Positions 32,219-38,801 of a stretch of 38,801 bases of DNA are shown one piece after another; positions within the stretch are counted from its first letter, which is position 1, and every line of letters starts with the position of its first letter. The position numbers were made by a program, and so were the translations under genes. This stretch comes from Deltaproteobacteria bacterium (lineage in GTDB: Bacteria; Bdellovibrionota; FAC87; UBA2466), in NCBI GenBank assembly GCA_016196825.1, contig JACPWY010000038.1, forward strand, positions 1 to 38,801, in the 5' to 3' direction. The notes beneath the pieces are model-generated. The model saw nothing but the letters and a program-made list of their open reading frames with translations. It was not told the DNA's origin and ran no database searches.

Positions 32219-33504
32219 ACGACACCCTCTCCCAGCTGCATCAACTTGGTGTAGAAGTGGACGGCCGTGTCCAGGTGGCGCAGGAGATTATACTCATTGG
32301 GCCTGTGGACATTACCGATGCTAATGCCCGGGCCAAAGACAAAGGCCTGGGCGCCATACTTTTGATAGACCGAGGCCTCGGTGGCCGACGCCTTGGTCTT
32401 ACACTGAGGAACCACCCGACAGGTTTTTAAGATCTTGGCCGCCTCGCGCATGAGCGGGCTGTCCTTTTTGCCGCGTAACGGATAGTTCACCTCTTCGTAG
32501 ATGATTGAGAGTTCCAGTTTCTCAATGCCTGCGGTGAGACGCTTTCTCAATCTCTCAACATCAATCTCGGGGAGAATGCGAACATCGAATGTGAGCTCGA
32601 TGAAGCCCTCCGGCGAGCGCGCCATGGTGAGGCTCAGGCTGCAGGTGGCGGGGGTGAAGCGGCTGTCACGCCGCTTAATGAGTTCGCGGCTCGTTTCATT
32701 GAGGAATTCCACGAGGTCAAAGAGTTTTTGGGCGGTGGCGTTGAGTTGGGGGGCCACTTTGATTCGGCAATCGTCGGGGATTCGGTTGGGGTTTGTGCCG
32801 GCCTCAATCGAAACGATCCCCTTGGCGCGCTTAAAACAATCGGTGAGCCCCTTCACAAGGGCGTTGGTGCCGAGGTCGGGCGTGCTGCTGTGGGCGGCCT
32901 TGCCCTTCCAAGATTTCGTCGCCTCCGCCGCCGCGTCCAGTGGACGCGGGATTCGAACGGTCATCACCAGGTGGCCTTTGTGGGCATAGATGAGCTCGAG
33001 GTTTGAGGGCTCTCCCACCACCGCCACTTTGGGGATTAAGCGTTTAGAGGACAAAAGCTCGGACGCGCCGATGAGACCGCGTTCCTCGCCGTAGGTTCCG
33101 ACCAGGCAGATGGGTCGAGTCCAGGGGCGCGCAGCCTCGGCCGCTAGAATCTTGCACAGAAAATCGAGCTTCACGTCAGCCGAACCCAGGCCATAGACAC
33201 GGCTTCTTGAGAGGGTCGCGCGAAAAGGGTCTTGATTGCATTTGGTCCAGAGCTCGGGACTGCCACCCGAGACGGTGTCGAGGTGAGTGTTGAATACCAT
33301 GAGGTTGGGGGTTGTCGGGCTGTGGCTCGAGGCCATCAGGTTGACGAAGGTCGCCCCGTTCTCGACTACCCGCTGCTCCTCAATTTTGAGGCCCACCTTG
33401 GCGATGAGGGGCTTTAAGAACTCAACCATCTCCAGGTTGCTGCGGTCGGTTTCGCTATTGATCTGAATGGATCGCTCTATCCAGGCGCTCGGTACCAGGC
33501 TCAT
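32215..33504 (-). CDS. M20 family zinc deacylase/peptidase (ArgE/DapE type)
   Basis: The 429-residue protein has the M20 metal and catalytic residues in order: His in 'NTHLDTVSGG', Asp in 'GLGSADVKLD', the Glu-Glu of 'GTYGEERG', Glu in 'VVGEPSN' and the last His in 'IGNVHRPNEYN'. The central dimerisation lid is present (about 185-300). Family knowledge: M20 enzymes such as ArgE, DapE and related deacylases remove acyl groups from amino acids or dipeptides. Beside astA it might remove an acyl group from an arginine-route intermediate and so stand in for AstE; that is inference. It is the first gene of the minus-strand operon. No good Shine-Dalgarno precedes ATG 33504. Confidence 0.85.
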   Translation of the reverse strand: MSLVPSAWIERSIQINSETDRSNLEMVEFLKPLIAKVGLKIEEQRVVENGATFVNLMASSHSPTTPNLMVFNTHLDTVSGGSPELWTKCNQDPFRATLSRSRVYGLGSADVKLDFLCKILAAEAARPWTRPICLVGTYGEERGLIGASELLSSKRLIPKVAVVGEPSNLELIYAHKGHLVMTVRIPRPLDAAAEATKSWKGKAAHSSTPDLGTNALVKGLTDCFKRAKGIVSIEAGTNPNRIPDDCRIKVAPQLNATAQKLFDLVEFLNETSRELIKRRDSRFTPATCSLSLTMARSPEGFIELTFDVRILPEIDVERLRKRLTAGIEKLELSIIYEEVNYPLRGKKDSPLMREAAKILKTCRVVPQCKTKASATEASVYQKYGAQAFVFGPGISIGNVHRPNEYNLLRHLDTAVHFYTKLMQLGEGVV

Positions 33505-33739
33505 AAAGTAAAAAACAGCGTACCGGTGGGAGATCCATTGTCAATCGCGAGTGGCCAAAATTTACGTTTTGCAGAGCGTCAAATAACCGAAACTATTGGG
33601 AAACCAAGAAGTCTGTTCATGGACAGCTCTTACGTGTGGTATAGGGACAGCTAACTTCGACCTTTTCGGAAGCCTGTTTGAAGGAATGTCTTCAGTCCTT
33701 AAGCGTGCTCCCCAAAGGGTCTTGCAATGAGGTGACCTT
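33505..33739. other. Divergent 235-bp intergenic region (M20 / rnc)
   Basis: This spacer separates the minus-strand M20 operon from the plus-strand rnc operon. It is AT-richer near its ends than the genes. GGACAGCT occurs twice, 22 bases apart, near 33617 and 33640. I found no convincing promoter or gene. Confidence 0.5.
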
Positions 33740-34498
33740 TTGGACCAAGAGCAGGCGTCCGCGTCTCTGACTGAGGCGATTGCGAAAGCTGTTCGCAGTG
33801 TAGAGTCTCTTTCAAGCTACAGTTTCAAAGACCCAGCGACTTTGGTGGAGGCGCTCACCCACTCCTCCTACTTCAATGAAACGGTCAATACCGATACTCC
33901 CGTGGCCCCGAGCGACAACGAGCGCCTGGAATTCTTAGGGGACGCGGTGATTGGGCTTGTGGTGGCGAGAGGGCTGATGGAGCGCTTCCGCACAGCGTCT
34001 GAGGGGCTTCTATCGCGGTGGCGGAGTCAGATGGTCAGTCGCAAGACGTTGGCGGAGATTGCGCAACGCTTGGGTCTGGGCGATCACGTTCTCTTGGGAA
34101 AGGGTGAACGTCGAACGGGTGGGGCTGAGAAGCGCTCTATCCTGTCGGCAGCGTTTGAGGCGGTGGTCGCCGCACTTTATCTCGATGGCGGAATTGAGGC
34201 GGCTACGCAGTTTTTGGAGCGGGTCTACCAACCGCTCTTCAATGAGATCGTGGGTGAGCCGACCACTGGGAATGGTAAGCTGCAGGACTCCAAGACGCTT
34301 CTTCAGGAGAGAAGCCAAGCCTTCTACCGGGTTGCCCCGACATATCGGGTGGTGGAGTCCTGGGGGCCGGAGCATGAAAAGTTTTTCCGCGTGGAAATAG
34401 CCGTTCAAGGCAAGGCGATTGCCGACGGGTATGGGCGGAGCAAAAAGGAGGCCGAGCAGAACGCTGCGCGTGTGGCGCTCGAACTGCTTGGGTTTTGA
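33740..34498 (+). CDS. rnc: Ribonuclease III
   Basis: The 252-residue protein starts at TTG 33740, with GAGGTGA just upstream. The family signature 'NERLEFLGDAVIGLVV' is at 60-75, holding E61, E64 and D68 of the first catalytic cluster; the second cluster Asp/Glu lies in 'AAFEAVVAALYLDGG'. A double-stranded-RNA-binding domain fills about 175-250. RNase III processes rRNA precursors and other double-stranded RNA. The start is the only good one in frame. Era begins 3 bases after the stop, so the two are cotranslated. Confidence 0.95.
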   Translation: MDQEQASASLTEAIAKAVRSVESLSSYSFKDPATLVEALTHSSYFNETVNTDTPVAPSDNERLEFLGDAVIGLVVARGLMERFRTASEGLLSRWRSQMVSRKTLAEIAQRLGLGDHVLLGKGERRTGGAEKRSILSAAFEAVVAALYLDGGIEAATQFLERVYQPLFNEIVGEPTTGNGKLQDSKTLLQERSQAFYRVAPTYRVVESWGPEHEKFFRVEIAVQGKAIADGYGRSKKEAEQNAARVALELLGF

Positions 34499-34501
34499 AG
34501 G

Positions 34502-35386
34502 ATGATGCGATCAGGATTTGCGGCCATTGTGGGGCCGACCAATTCGGGAAAATCGAGTTTGGTGAACGCATTGGTGGGTGAGAAGGTCTCGATAGTCTCG
34601 CCGCGACCCCAAACGACCTACCATGGTGTGCGCGGCATTTTTACCGACGAAGAGGCGCAGATAGTCTTCACCGACACGCCGGGGCTGCAGAATTACCGCG
34701 AGCGTGTGGCTCAACTCTTGAATCGGGTAACCGAACGAAATGTCTCTGAGGCCGATGCCGTGGTCTGGGTCTTTGATGTCGCCGAGGAATCTTTCTTGAA
34801 GAAGTTCGAGCGTCTGAAGAAGCGGGTCGTTCAGACGCCGCCCGAAAAGACGATCCTGGTGATGAACAAGGTGGATAAGGTTGCAAAGCCCAGTCTCCTT
34901 CCCCTTTTGCAACGTTTCCATGAAATGGGGCTTTTTCGGGCGATCATTCCTATCAGTGCATTGAAGCGAGATGGTTTGAAGAATCTTGTCGATGAGGTGA
35001 AGCGGATCTTGCCGGAAGGGACGCATCTTTTCCCAGTGGAAATGAAAACCGATCGATCGAAACAGTTTCAGGTCACCGAATGGATTCGTGAACAGGCGTA
35101 CCATCGTCTGTACGATGAGCTCCCCTATTCTCTATGGGTGGAGCTCGAGAGTTGGGAAGAGGAAGAGACGCAGATTAAGGCCCATGCCACCATCCACGTC
35201 GACGGCAAGTCGAAGAAGGGGATGGTGATCGGCAAGGGGGGGGCGAAGCTCAAGGACATCGGGAGCCACGCCCGGGAGGGGCTCACCAAGAAGATGGGAA
35301 AGAAGGTCTCGCTTTTTCTCAATGTCCACCATGAACCCGAATGGCAGCGTGACCGCAATCGGCTGCAGGTTTATCTGGAGCTGTGA
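34502..35386 (+). CDS. era: Era GTPase
   Basis: The G motifs are G1 'GPTNSGKSS' (11-19), G3 'DTPGL' in 'FTDTPGLQNY' and G4 'MNKVDK'. The C-terminal KH domain carries 'VIGKGGAKLKDIG' and 'VSLFLNVHH'. Era binds the 3' end of 16S rRNA and helps 30S assembly. In G1 the usual 'GRPNVGKST' reads GPTNSGKSS, a mild change at three positions, with the P-loop Lys and Ser intact. Two adjacent ATGs (34502 and 34505) both follow GAAGG; either could be used. Confidence 0.94.
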   Translation: MMRSGFAAIVGPTNSGKSSLVNALVGEKVSIVSPRPQTTYHGVRGIFTDEEAQIVFTDTPGLQNYRERVAQLLNRVTERNVSEADAVVWVFDVAEESFLKKFERLKKRVVQTPPEKTILVMNKVDKVAKPSLLPLLQRFHEMGLFRAIIPISALKRDGLKNLVDEVKRILPEGTHLFPVEMKTDRSKQFQVTEWIREQAYHRLYDELPYSLWVELESWEEEETQIKAHATIHVDGKSKKGMVIGKGGAKLKDIGSHAREGLTKKMGKKVSLFLNVHHEPEWQRDRNRLQVYLEL

Positions 35387-35388
35387 CC

Positions 35389-36702
35389 ATGTTTCGGGTT
35401 TTCATTGTTGGCCGTGCGAATGTGGGAAAATCGACTCTGGCCAATGGCCTATTGGGCTACACACGGAGCATTGTTTACGACGAACCTGGCACCACCCGCG
35501 ACATTGTGACCGACCGCGCGGTTTGGGATGGGGCCGCTGTCACTCTGTGCGACACGCAGGGCGTGTTCAGTGAGGCGGATCTGGAATGGGTGAGCGAAAA
35601 GCTTAAGGAGGCCTCGGTCTGTCTTTTTGTGGTGGATGCGACGAGTGGCGTGACACCATTTGATGAGATGATTGGGCGTGTAGTGCAACGCGCGCGGGTT
35701 CCGGCGCTTCTGGTCGTGAATAAATCAGACAGCAAGGGGGCCGAGGAAGAGACGGGTTTTTCCTCTTTGGGTTTTGGCGAGACCGTGACCGTTTCGGCGG
35801 TTCACCGGCGCGGGATGGATCTGATTCGCGAATGGGTGAGCGCCAAGCACGGGCCGGCGGTTGAACCGGAAGACGGCGAGATGGCCGGCGTCGAGGAGCC
35901 GATTTTACTCGCCATTGTGGGGCGACCTAATACCGGCAAGTCGACGCTGCTCAATCGATTGGCGCGCGAGAAGGTGTCGCGGACAAGCCCTGAAGCTTTG
36001 ACGACGAGGGATCCGATCTTTTGCGAAATGAATTTTAAGGGGCGGGCCGTGAAGCTTATTGATACGGCCGGAATCCGACGGCCCCGCAGCAATATGGGCG
36101 CTGTTGAAGAGTTTAGTGTGAAGTCGGCGACGGAAACTATCGAGCGCTGTGATGTAGTCTTTTTGCTCCTCGACAGCCGCGAGGGGATCACGGATCAGGA
36201 CCAGAGACTCTTGAATCTCATCGAACGCAAAAAGAAGCCGGCCGCCGTGCTGTTTAACTTTTGGGATCAGCTCTCGCGCCCCGAACAGCGTAATGTTTGG
36301 GAAGCGCGACAATATGAACTCAAGAGCTTTGAGGTCCTGCCGATCAGTGGCAAGACCGGCTACAATCTGAATCGCCTGCTGCCTCTGGCTCTTGAGCTCG
36401 TTGATCGGGGGGCTGAGAGAATTGGAACGTCGAAATTCAACGCCACGATTCGTGCGATCATCGACAAGAACCCACCGCCCTCTCGGGGCCGAGGCAATTT
36501 CAATATTCTTTACGCCATGCAGGTCGCGACAAAACCGCCGACCTTTGTCTTCTTTTTGAACCGGAAGGAAAACTTTCCGGGGAGTTATAAGTCCTATCTT
36601 GAAAATGAACTGCGCAGAGAATTTGGTTACCAGAGTCAGCCGATCAGGCTCTTTTTTCGCGCGAAGACTCCGTCCCCGCAACGCAACTACAGATCGTCAT
36701 GA
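35389..36702 (+). CDS. der: Der (EngA) double GTPase
   Basis: Two GTPase domains follow one another: G1a 'GRANVGKST' near residue 9 with G3 'DTQGV', and G1b 'GRPNTGKST' near residue 181 with G3 'DTAGI'. A C-terminal KH-like domain closes the protein (437 residues). ATG 35389 is chosen because GGAG sits 8 bases before it; a GTG at 35383 is too close to that site. Der acts in 50S subunit assembly. The G3 motif of the first domain has Gln in place of the usual Pro (DTQG), a notable but tolerated change in the DxxG motif. The next gene overlaps the stop by four bases. Confidence 0.93.
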   Translation: MFRVFIVGRANVGKSTLANGLLGYTRSIVYDEPGTTRDIVTDRAVWDGAAVTLCDTQGVFSEADLEWVSEKLKEASVCLFVVDATSGVTPFDEMIGRVVQRARVPALLVVNKSDSKGAEEETGFSSLGFGETVTVSAVHRRGMDLIREWVSAKHGPAVEPEDGEMAGVEEPILLAIVGRPNTGKSTLLNRLAREKVSRTSPEALTTRDPIFCEMNFKGRAVKLIDTAGIRRPRSNMGAVEEFSVKSATETIERCDVVFLLLDSREGITDQDQRLLNLIERKKKPAAVLFNFWDQLSRPEQRNVWEARQYELKSFEVLPISGKTGYNLNRLLPLALELVDRGAERIGTSKFNATIRAIIDKNPPPSRGRGNFNILYAMQVATKPPTFVFFLNRKENFPGSYKSYLENELRREFGYQSQPIRLFFRAKTPSPQRNYRSS

Positions 36703-37148
36703 AACGGGTTGTCTTTTTCGCCTTGGTCCTTGCACTGAACCTGGCATTCGCCGGCGATGTCATTCTGAAGGGAGGCAAATATACGCTGGTCATTCGTGCC
36801 TCCCACTTCGCGAATCTGCTCTATCAGCTTAATCAAATCGATCATGCGCCAGAGGGCGAATGCGATGTGTTTCACAAGTTGTGGAACCAAAGACTCGGAT
36901 TAAACGCCAATGATAAACAGATCTTGGAGGAGTTGCGGGCCACAAAAAAAAAGTACGCCGGCAGTGTCGATTTATCTGCGCCGAAATCGGCGCTACCGCT
37001 CTGGGGCAATCGTATTAGTCTCAGGGATAGGATCGCTGTAGCCGCCTATTCCTCAGACAATTTGGACGACGACAAGAGGAATTTGAGAAACCTTATGTTG
37101 TCGGGTGACGTGGAGTTGAACTTGAGGGACTATTCGACGCGTTCCTGA
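36699..37148 (+). CDS. Small secreted protein translationally coupled to der
   Basis: The start ATG 36699 overlaps the der stop (ATGA), so it is translated with it. Residues 1-18 are a signal peptide ('MKRVVFFALVLALNLAFA', cleaved after AFA). The mature 131 residues are rich in Leu, Asp and Asn, with one Cys ('EGECDVF') and no recognised domain. An exported protein after an assembly GTPase is unusual. It might be a truncated member of a longer family, since the sequence ends soon after a stable-looking 'LSGDVELNLRDY' stretch. Function unknown. Confidence 0.65.
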   Translation: MKRVVFFALVLALNLAFAGDVILKGGKYTLVIRASHFANLLYQLNQIDHAPEGECDVFHKLWNQRLGLNANDKQILEELRATKKKYAGSVDLSAPKSALPLWGNRISLRDRIAVAAYSSDNLDDDKRNLRNLMLSGDVELNLRDYSTRS

Positions 37149-37163
37149 CTTTGAAGAGACCCT

Positions 37164-37646
37164 TCAACGGGGTGTTGAGAGACCCGCGAATTGATGCTGA
37201 CGCATCGCTTCAAAGACCGTGATCGCGGCACATTGGGCGAGGTTGAGGCTTCTCACAAGGTCCGTGCGGATGGGTATGAGAAAGAAATCTTTCGGATACG
37301 TAGTACGGATCTCGGCCGGCAGCCCTTTTGTTTCGTTGCCGAAGACTAGGTATGCGGGCGTCTGGAATGTGGCCTGGCTGTAGGGGCGTGTGGAAAACTT
37401 GCTGAAAAAATAGAGGTGCTGGGGCTGTTCCGTTTCGAGGAACGTCCCCCATGAGGCGTGCTCCCGGATGTCGACGTGGGGCCAGTAGTCGAGGCCGGCG
37501 CGTTTGACGGCCGCGGCCGATGTGTCGAAGCCCAGCGGGTGGATGAGGTGAAGCGCGGCCCCCGTGCCGGCGCACAAGCGGGCTATCGAGCCCGTGTTCT
37601 GCGGAATGACGGGGTTGTGGAGCACGATGTGGAACATGTCGGCCAT
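37164..37646 (-). CDS. trmL: TrmL tRNA 2'-O-methyltransferase (SPOUT)
   Basis: The start is set at ATG 37646, which gives the normal TrmL N-terminus ('FHIVLHNPVIPQNTGSIAR'); ATG 37637 is also possible, and the longer frame to 37793 is not supported. The SPOUT knot residues are visible in 'YLVFGNETKGLP', 'IPIRTDLVRSLNLAQCAAI'. It methylates the ribose at position 34 of certain tRNAs. It stands alone on the minus strand, divergent from the XRE gene with a short spacer. About 160 residues, the usual length. Confidence 0.92.
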   Translation of the reverse strand: MADMFHIVLHNPVIPQNTGSIARLCAGTGAALHLIHPLGFDTSAAAVKRAGLDYWPHVDIREHASWGTFLETEQPQHLYFFSKFSTRPYSQATFQTPAYLVFGNETKGLPAEIRTTYPKDFFLIPIRTDLVRSLNLAQCAAITVFEAMRQHQFAGLSTPR

Positions 37647-37678
37647 GGTTTTTGCTCTATACCACAGCTGGTCTGAGC

Positions 37679-38170
37679 GTGATTCGGCACATGAGGCGGC
37701 AAGCTGGTTTGACCCAGACCCAGATGGCGAAGAGAGCGGGGACCTCTCAGCCCACGATTGCGGCCTATGAGGGAGGGACAAAGTCGCCAACACTCTCTAC
37801 GTTGCAGAACCTTGCCGCCTCGCTGGGATTAGAACTTACAGTCATTTTCACGCCGGCAATGACGCGAGAGGATCGCAGGAGTCTGGCCTATCACCGGGCG
37901 GTCGCCGAAGTGCTGAGAAGAGATCCCGATTCCGCGAGAAAGCTGGCCCGGCGCAATTTGAAGACGATGACATCCATTCACGTGGGCCCTGAGGCGCTCT
38001 TTAAAAGTTGGAGCGAATGGCTTTCGCGTCCGCTGGAAGAACTCATCTTGAGGATGCTCGACCCCAGTCAGGAAGGGCGAGATCTCAGGCAGGTGTCACC
38101 ATTTGCGGGGCTTCTCTCATCGAAAGAGCGGATCAAGGTCATCAATCAGTTCCGGAAAGACGAACGATGA
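37679..38170 (+). CDS. XRE-family HTH regulator, probable antitoxin
   Basis: The start is GTG 37679; the frame continues upstream to a TTG at 37652, but this start gives the usual XRE N-terminus. The first 57 residues are a helix-turn-helix of the Cro/C1 type: 'QAGLTQTQMAKRAGTSQPTI' then 'AAYEGGTKSPTLSTLQNLA'. A helical region of about 100 residues follows. It overlaps the next gene by four bases (ATGA). This order, an XRE protein before a nucleotidyltransferase-like protein, is that of several toxin-antitoxin modules, so I take it as the antitoxin. It probably also represses its own promoter, next to the trmL start. Confidence 0.8.
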   Translation: MIRHMRRQAGLTQTQMAKRAGTSQPTIAAYEGGTKSPTLSTLQNLAASLGLELTVIFTPAMTREDRRSLAYHRAVAEVLRRDPDSARKLARRNLKTMTSIHVGPEALFKSWSEWLSRPLEELILRMLDPSQEGRDLRQVSPFAGLLSSKERIKVINQFRKDER

Positions 38171-38712
38171 AGCGGAGCCAATTCGAGCACACCGTGAGAG
38201 CTTCGGGGGCGATTCTTGGGGCAACGGATATCCTTGTGATCGGTAGCCAGGCTATTCACGCGTCGATCGATTTCGAAATTGAGGTCGCTAACCGCTCGAT
38301 CGAAGCCGATATTGCGGCGTTGGATGATCGAGATGGAAGGAAGGCGGATCTCATCGATGGTTCCATCGGTGAGCTCTCAGCCTTTCAGGAGACCTTTGGG
38401 TACTACGCCCAGGGAGTGACGCCCCAGACGGCGATTCTGCCGGCTGGTTGGCGTGAGCGCCTCGTTCCTTTTAAGACCGAGGGGACTCAAGGAGTTACGG
38501 CCCATTGTCTTGAAGCCCACGATCTCTGGATTTCAAAGGCCGTCGCGGGCCGTCCGAAGGACAGAGAGTTTTGTCGGGAACTTCTGCAGAGGAAGATCGT
38601 GAACCAGCAGACACTTCTGGCACGCCTGAAGAAGGTGAAAACGCTCGAGCCTGCGGTGCGTGAGGCTGTGACCCGCCTCATGTCTCTTGTGAAACCGGAA
38701 GCCCGCCGCTAG
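38167..38712 (+). CDS. Nucleotidyltransferase-like protein (DUF6036 type), probable toxin
   Basis: The start ATG 38167 overlaps the XRE stop by four bases. The 181-residue protein shows a nucleotidyltransferase-like core: 'DILVIGSQAIHASID' with G26-S27, and the acidic pair E46-x-D48 in 'SIEADIAALDD', followed by an Asp-Leu-rich C-terminal helical half ('AHCLEAHDLWISKAVAGRPKD'). This matches DUF6036-type proteins as far as I can tell without a search. Such proteins may act as toxins that modify tRNA or another target. The usual second acidic residue is Glu where Asp is more common. No toxicity can be inferred from the sequence alone. Confidence 0.75.
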   Translation: MKRSQFEHTVRASGAILGATDILVIGSQAIHASIDFEIEVANRSIEADIAALDDRDGRKADLIDGSIGELSAFQETFGYYAQGVTPQTAILPAGWRERLVPFKTEGTQGVTAHCLEAHDLWISKAVAGRPKDREFCRELLQRKIVNQQTLLARLKKVKTLEPAVREAVTRLMSLVKPEARR

Positions 38713-38724
38713 ACTGCCGTTTCC

Positions 38725-38801
38725 ATGGATGCGCCGCTTTCCCTCCACATCAAGACCTTTGGATGTCAGATGAATGTCTACGATTCGGGTCGCATGGGAG
38801 A
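38725..38801 (+). CDS. miaB: MiaB tRNA methylthiotransferase, N-terminal part (runs off the window)
   Basis: The ATG at 38725 begins MDAPLSLHIKTFGCQMNVYD. The motif TFGCQMNVYDS is the hallmark of the MiaB N-terminal domain, with the first Fe-S cluster Cys and the Asn. The frame is open to the last base, so the C-terminal radical-SAM and TRAM domains lie outside the window. MiaB adds a methylthio group to i6A37 of tRNA. It is 12 bases after the XRE-NTase pair on the same strand. Confidence 0.9.
   Translation, partial: MDAPLSLHIKTFGCQMNVYDSGRMG

Noticed and set aside
35905..36681. A 258-residue minus-strand frame within der
   Set aside because: Der is certain on the plus strand, and the antisense frame shows no motif.
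1..38801. tRNA, rRNA or CRISPR array
   Set aside because: Reading the spacers I saw no cloverleaf, no rRNA core and no regular direct repeats with spacers; the intergenic regions are all short.

Overview
The window looks like a chromosomal segment from a Gram-negative member of the Bdellovibrionota / former Deltaproteobacteria. This is an inference, and no rRNA or tRNA gene is present to test it. The signals are a Bat (aerotolerance) cluster, a class I (archaeal-type) lysyl-tRNA synthetase beside hflKC, delta-60 propeller repeats, a PilZ protein, a Lol-type lipoprotein-release permease, and many short secreted proteins of unknown function. Genes are tightly packed with frequent 4-base start/stop overlaps. 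There is no gene-free stretch above about 300 bases and no CRISPR array.

Layout. 1-345: tail of an HNH nuclease gene running into an imperfect palindrome. 554-3985 (+): a pilin-like membrane protein carrying a seven-repeat delta-60 propeller, a 45-residue lipoprotein, and a secreted protein. 3936-10288 (-): a six-gene cluster, MoxR ATPase - DUF58 - membrane protein - BatA - BatB/BatC fusion - BatD. 10369-12652 (+): a 2Fe-2S ferredoxin, then a Wzz-like and an O-antigen-ligase-like gene pair ending inside a 184-bp palindromic element. 12841-14853: three small secreted proteins, one with 18 cysteines. 14928-18914 (-): class I lysyl-tRNA synthetase, hflK, hflC and a small membrane protein. 18976-20638 (+): a proline-rich membrane-anchored protein and a LolC/E-type permease. 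20628-23375 (-): a PgpH-like HD phosphodiesterase and YbeY. 23557-23964 (-): a PilZ protein that may be translated from a leaderless transcript. 24219-25607 (+): a long secreted protein followed by a near-perfect hairpin.

25762-27607 (+): 3-hydroxyacyl-CoA dehydrogenase, an unknown protein and a free-standing B12-binding mutase subunit. 27610-33504 (-): a run of M20 deacylase, arginine N-succinyltransferase, an AstD-like dehydrogenase that lacks the usual catalytic Asn, RuvX, MltG and a hotdog thioesterase. 33740-37148 (+): rnc, era, der and a secreted protein, an RNA/ribosome-assembly group. 37164-38801: TrmL (-), then an XRE regulator - nucleotidyltransferase-like pair that resembles a toxin-antitoxin module, and the start of miaB.

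The least explained items are a dispersed short repeat whose arms lie at the 3' ends of genes (2365, 12628-12811, 31082), the pilin-propeller protein, the 18-Cys secreted protein, the altered aldehyde dehydrogenase in an incomplete arginine-succinyl operon, and the XRE-nucleotidyltransferase pair.
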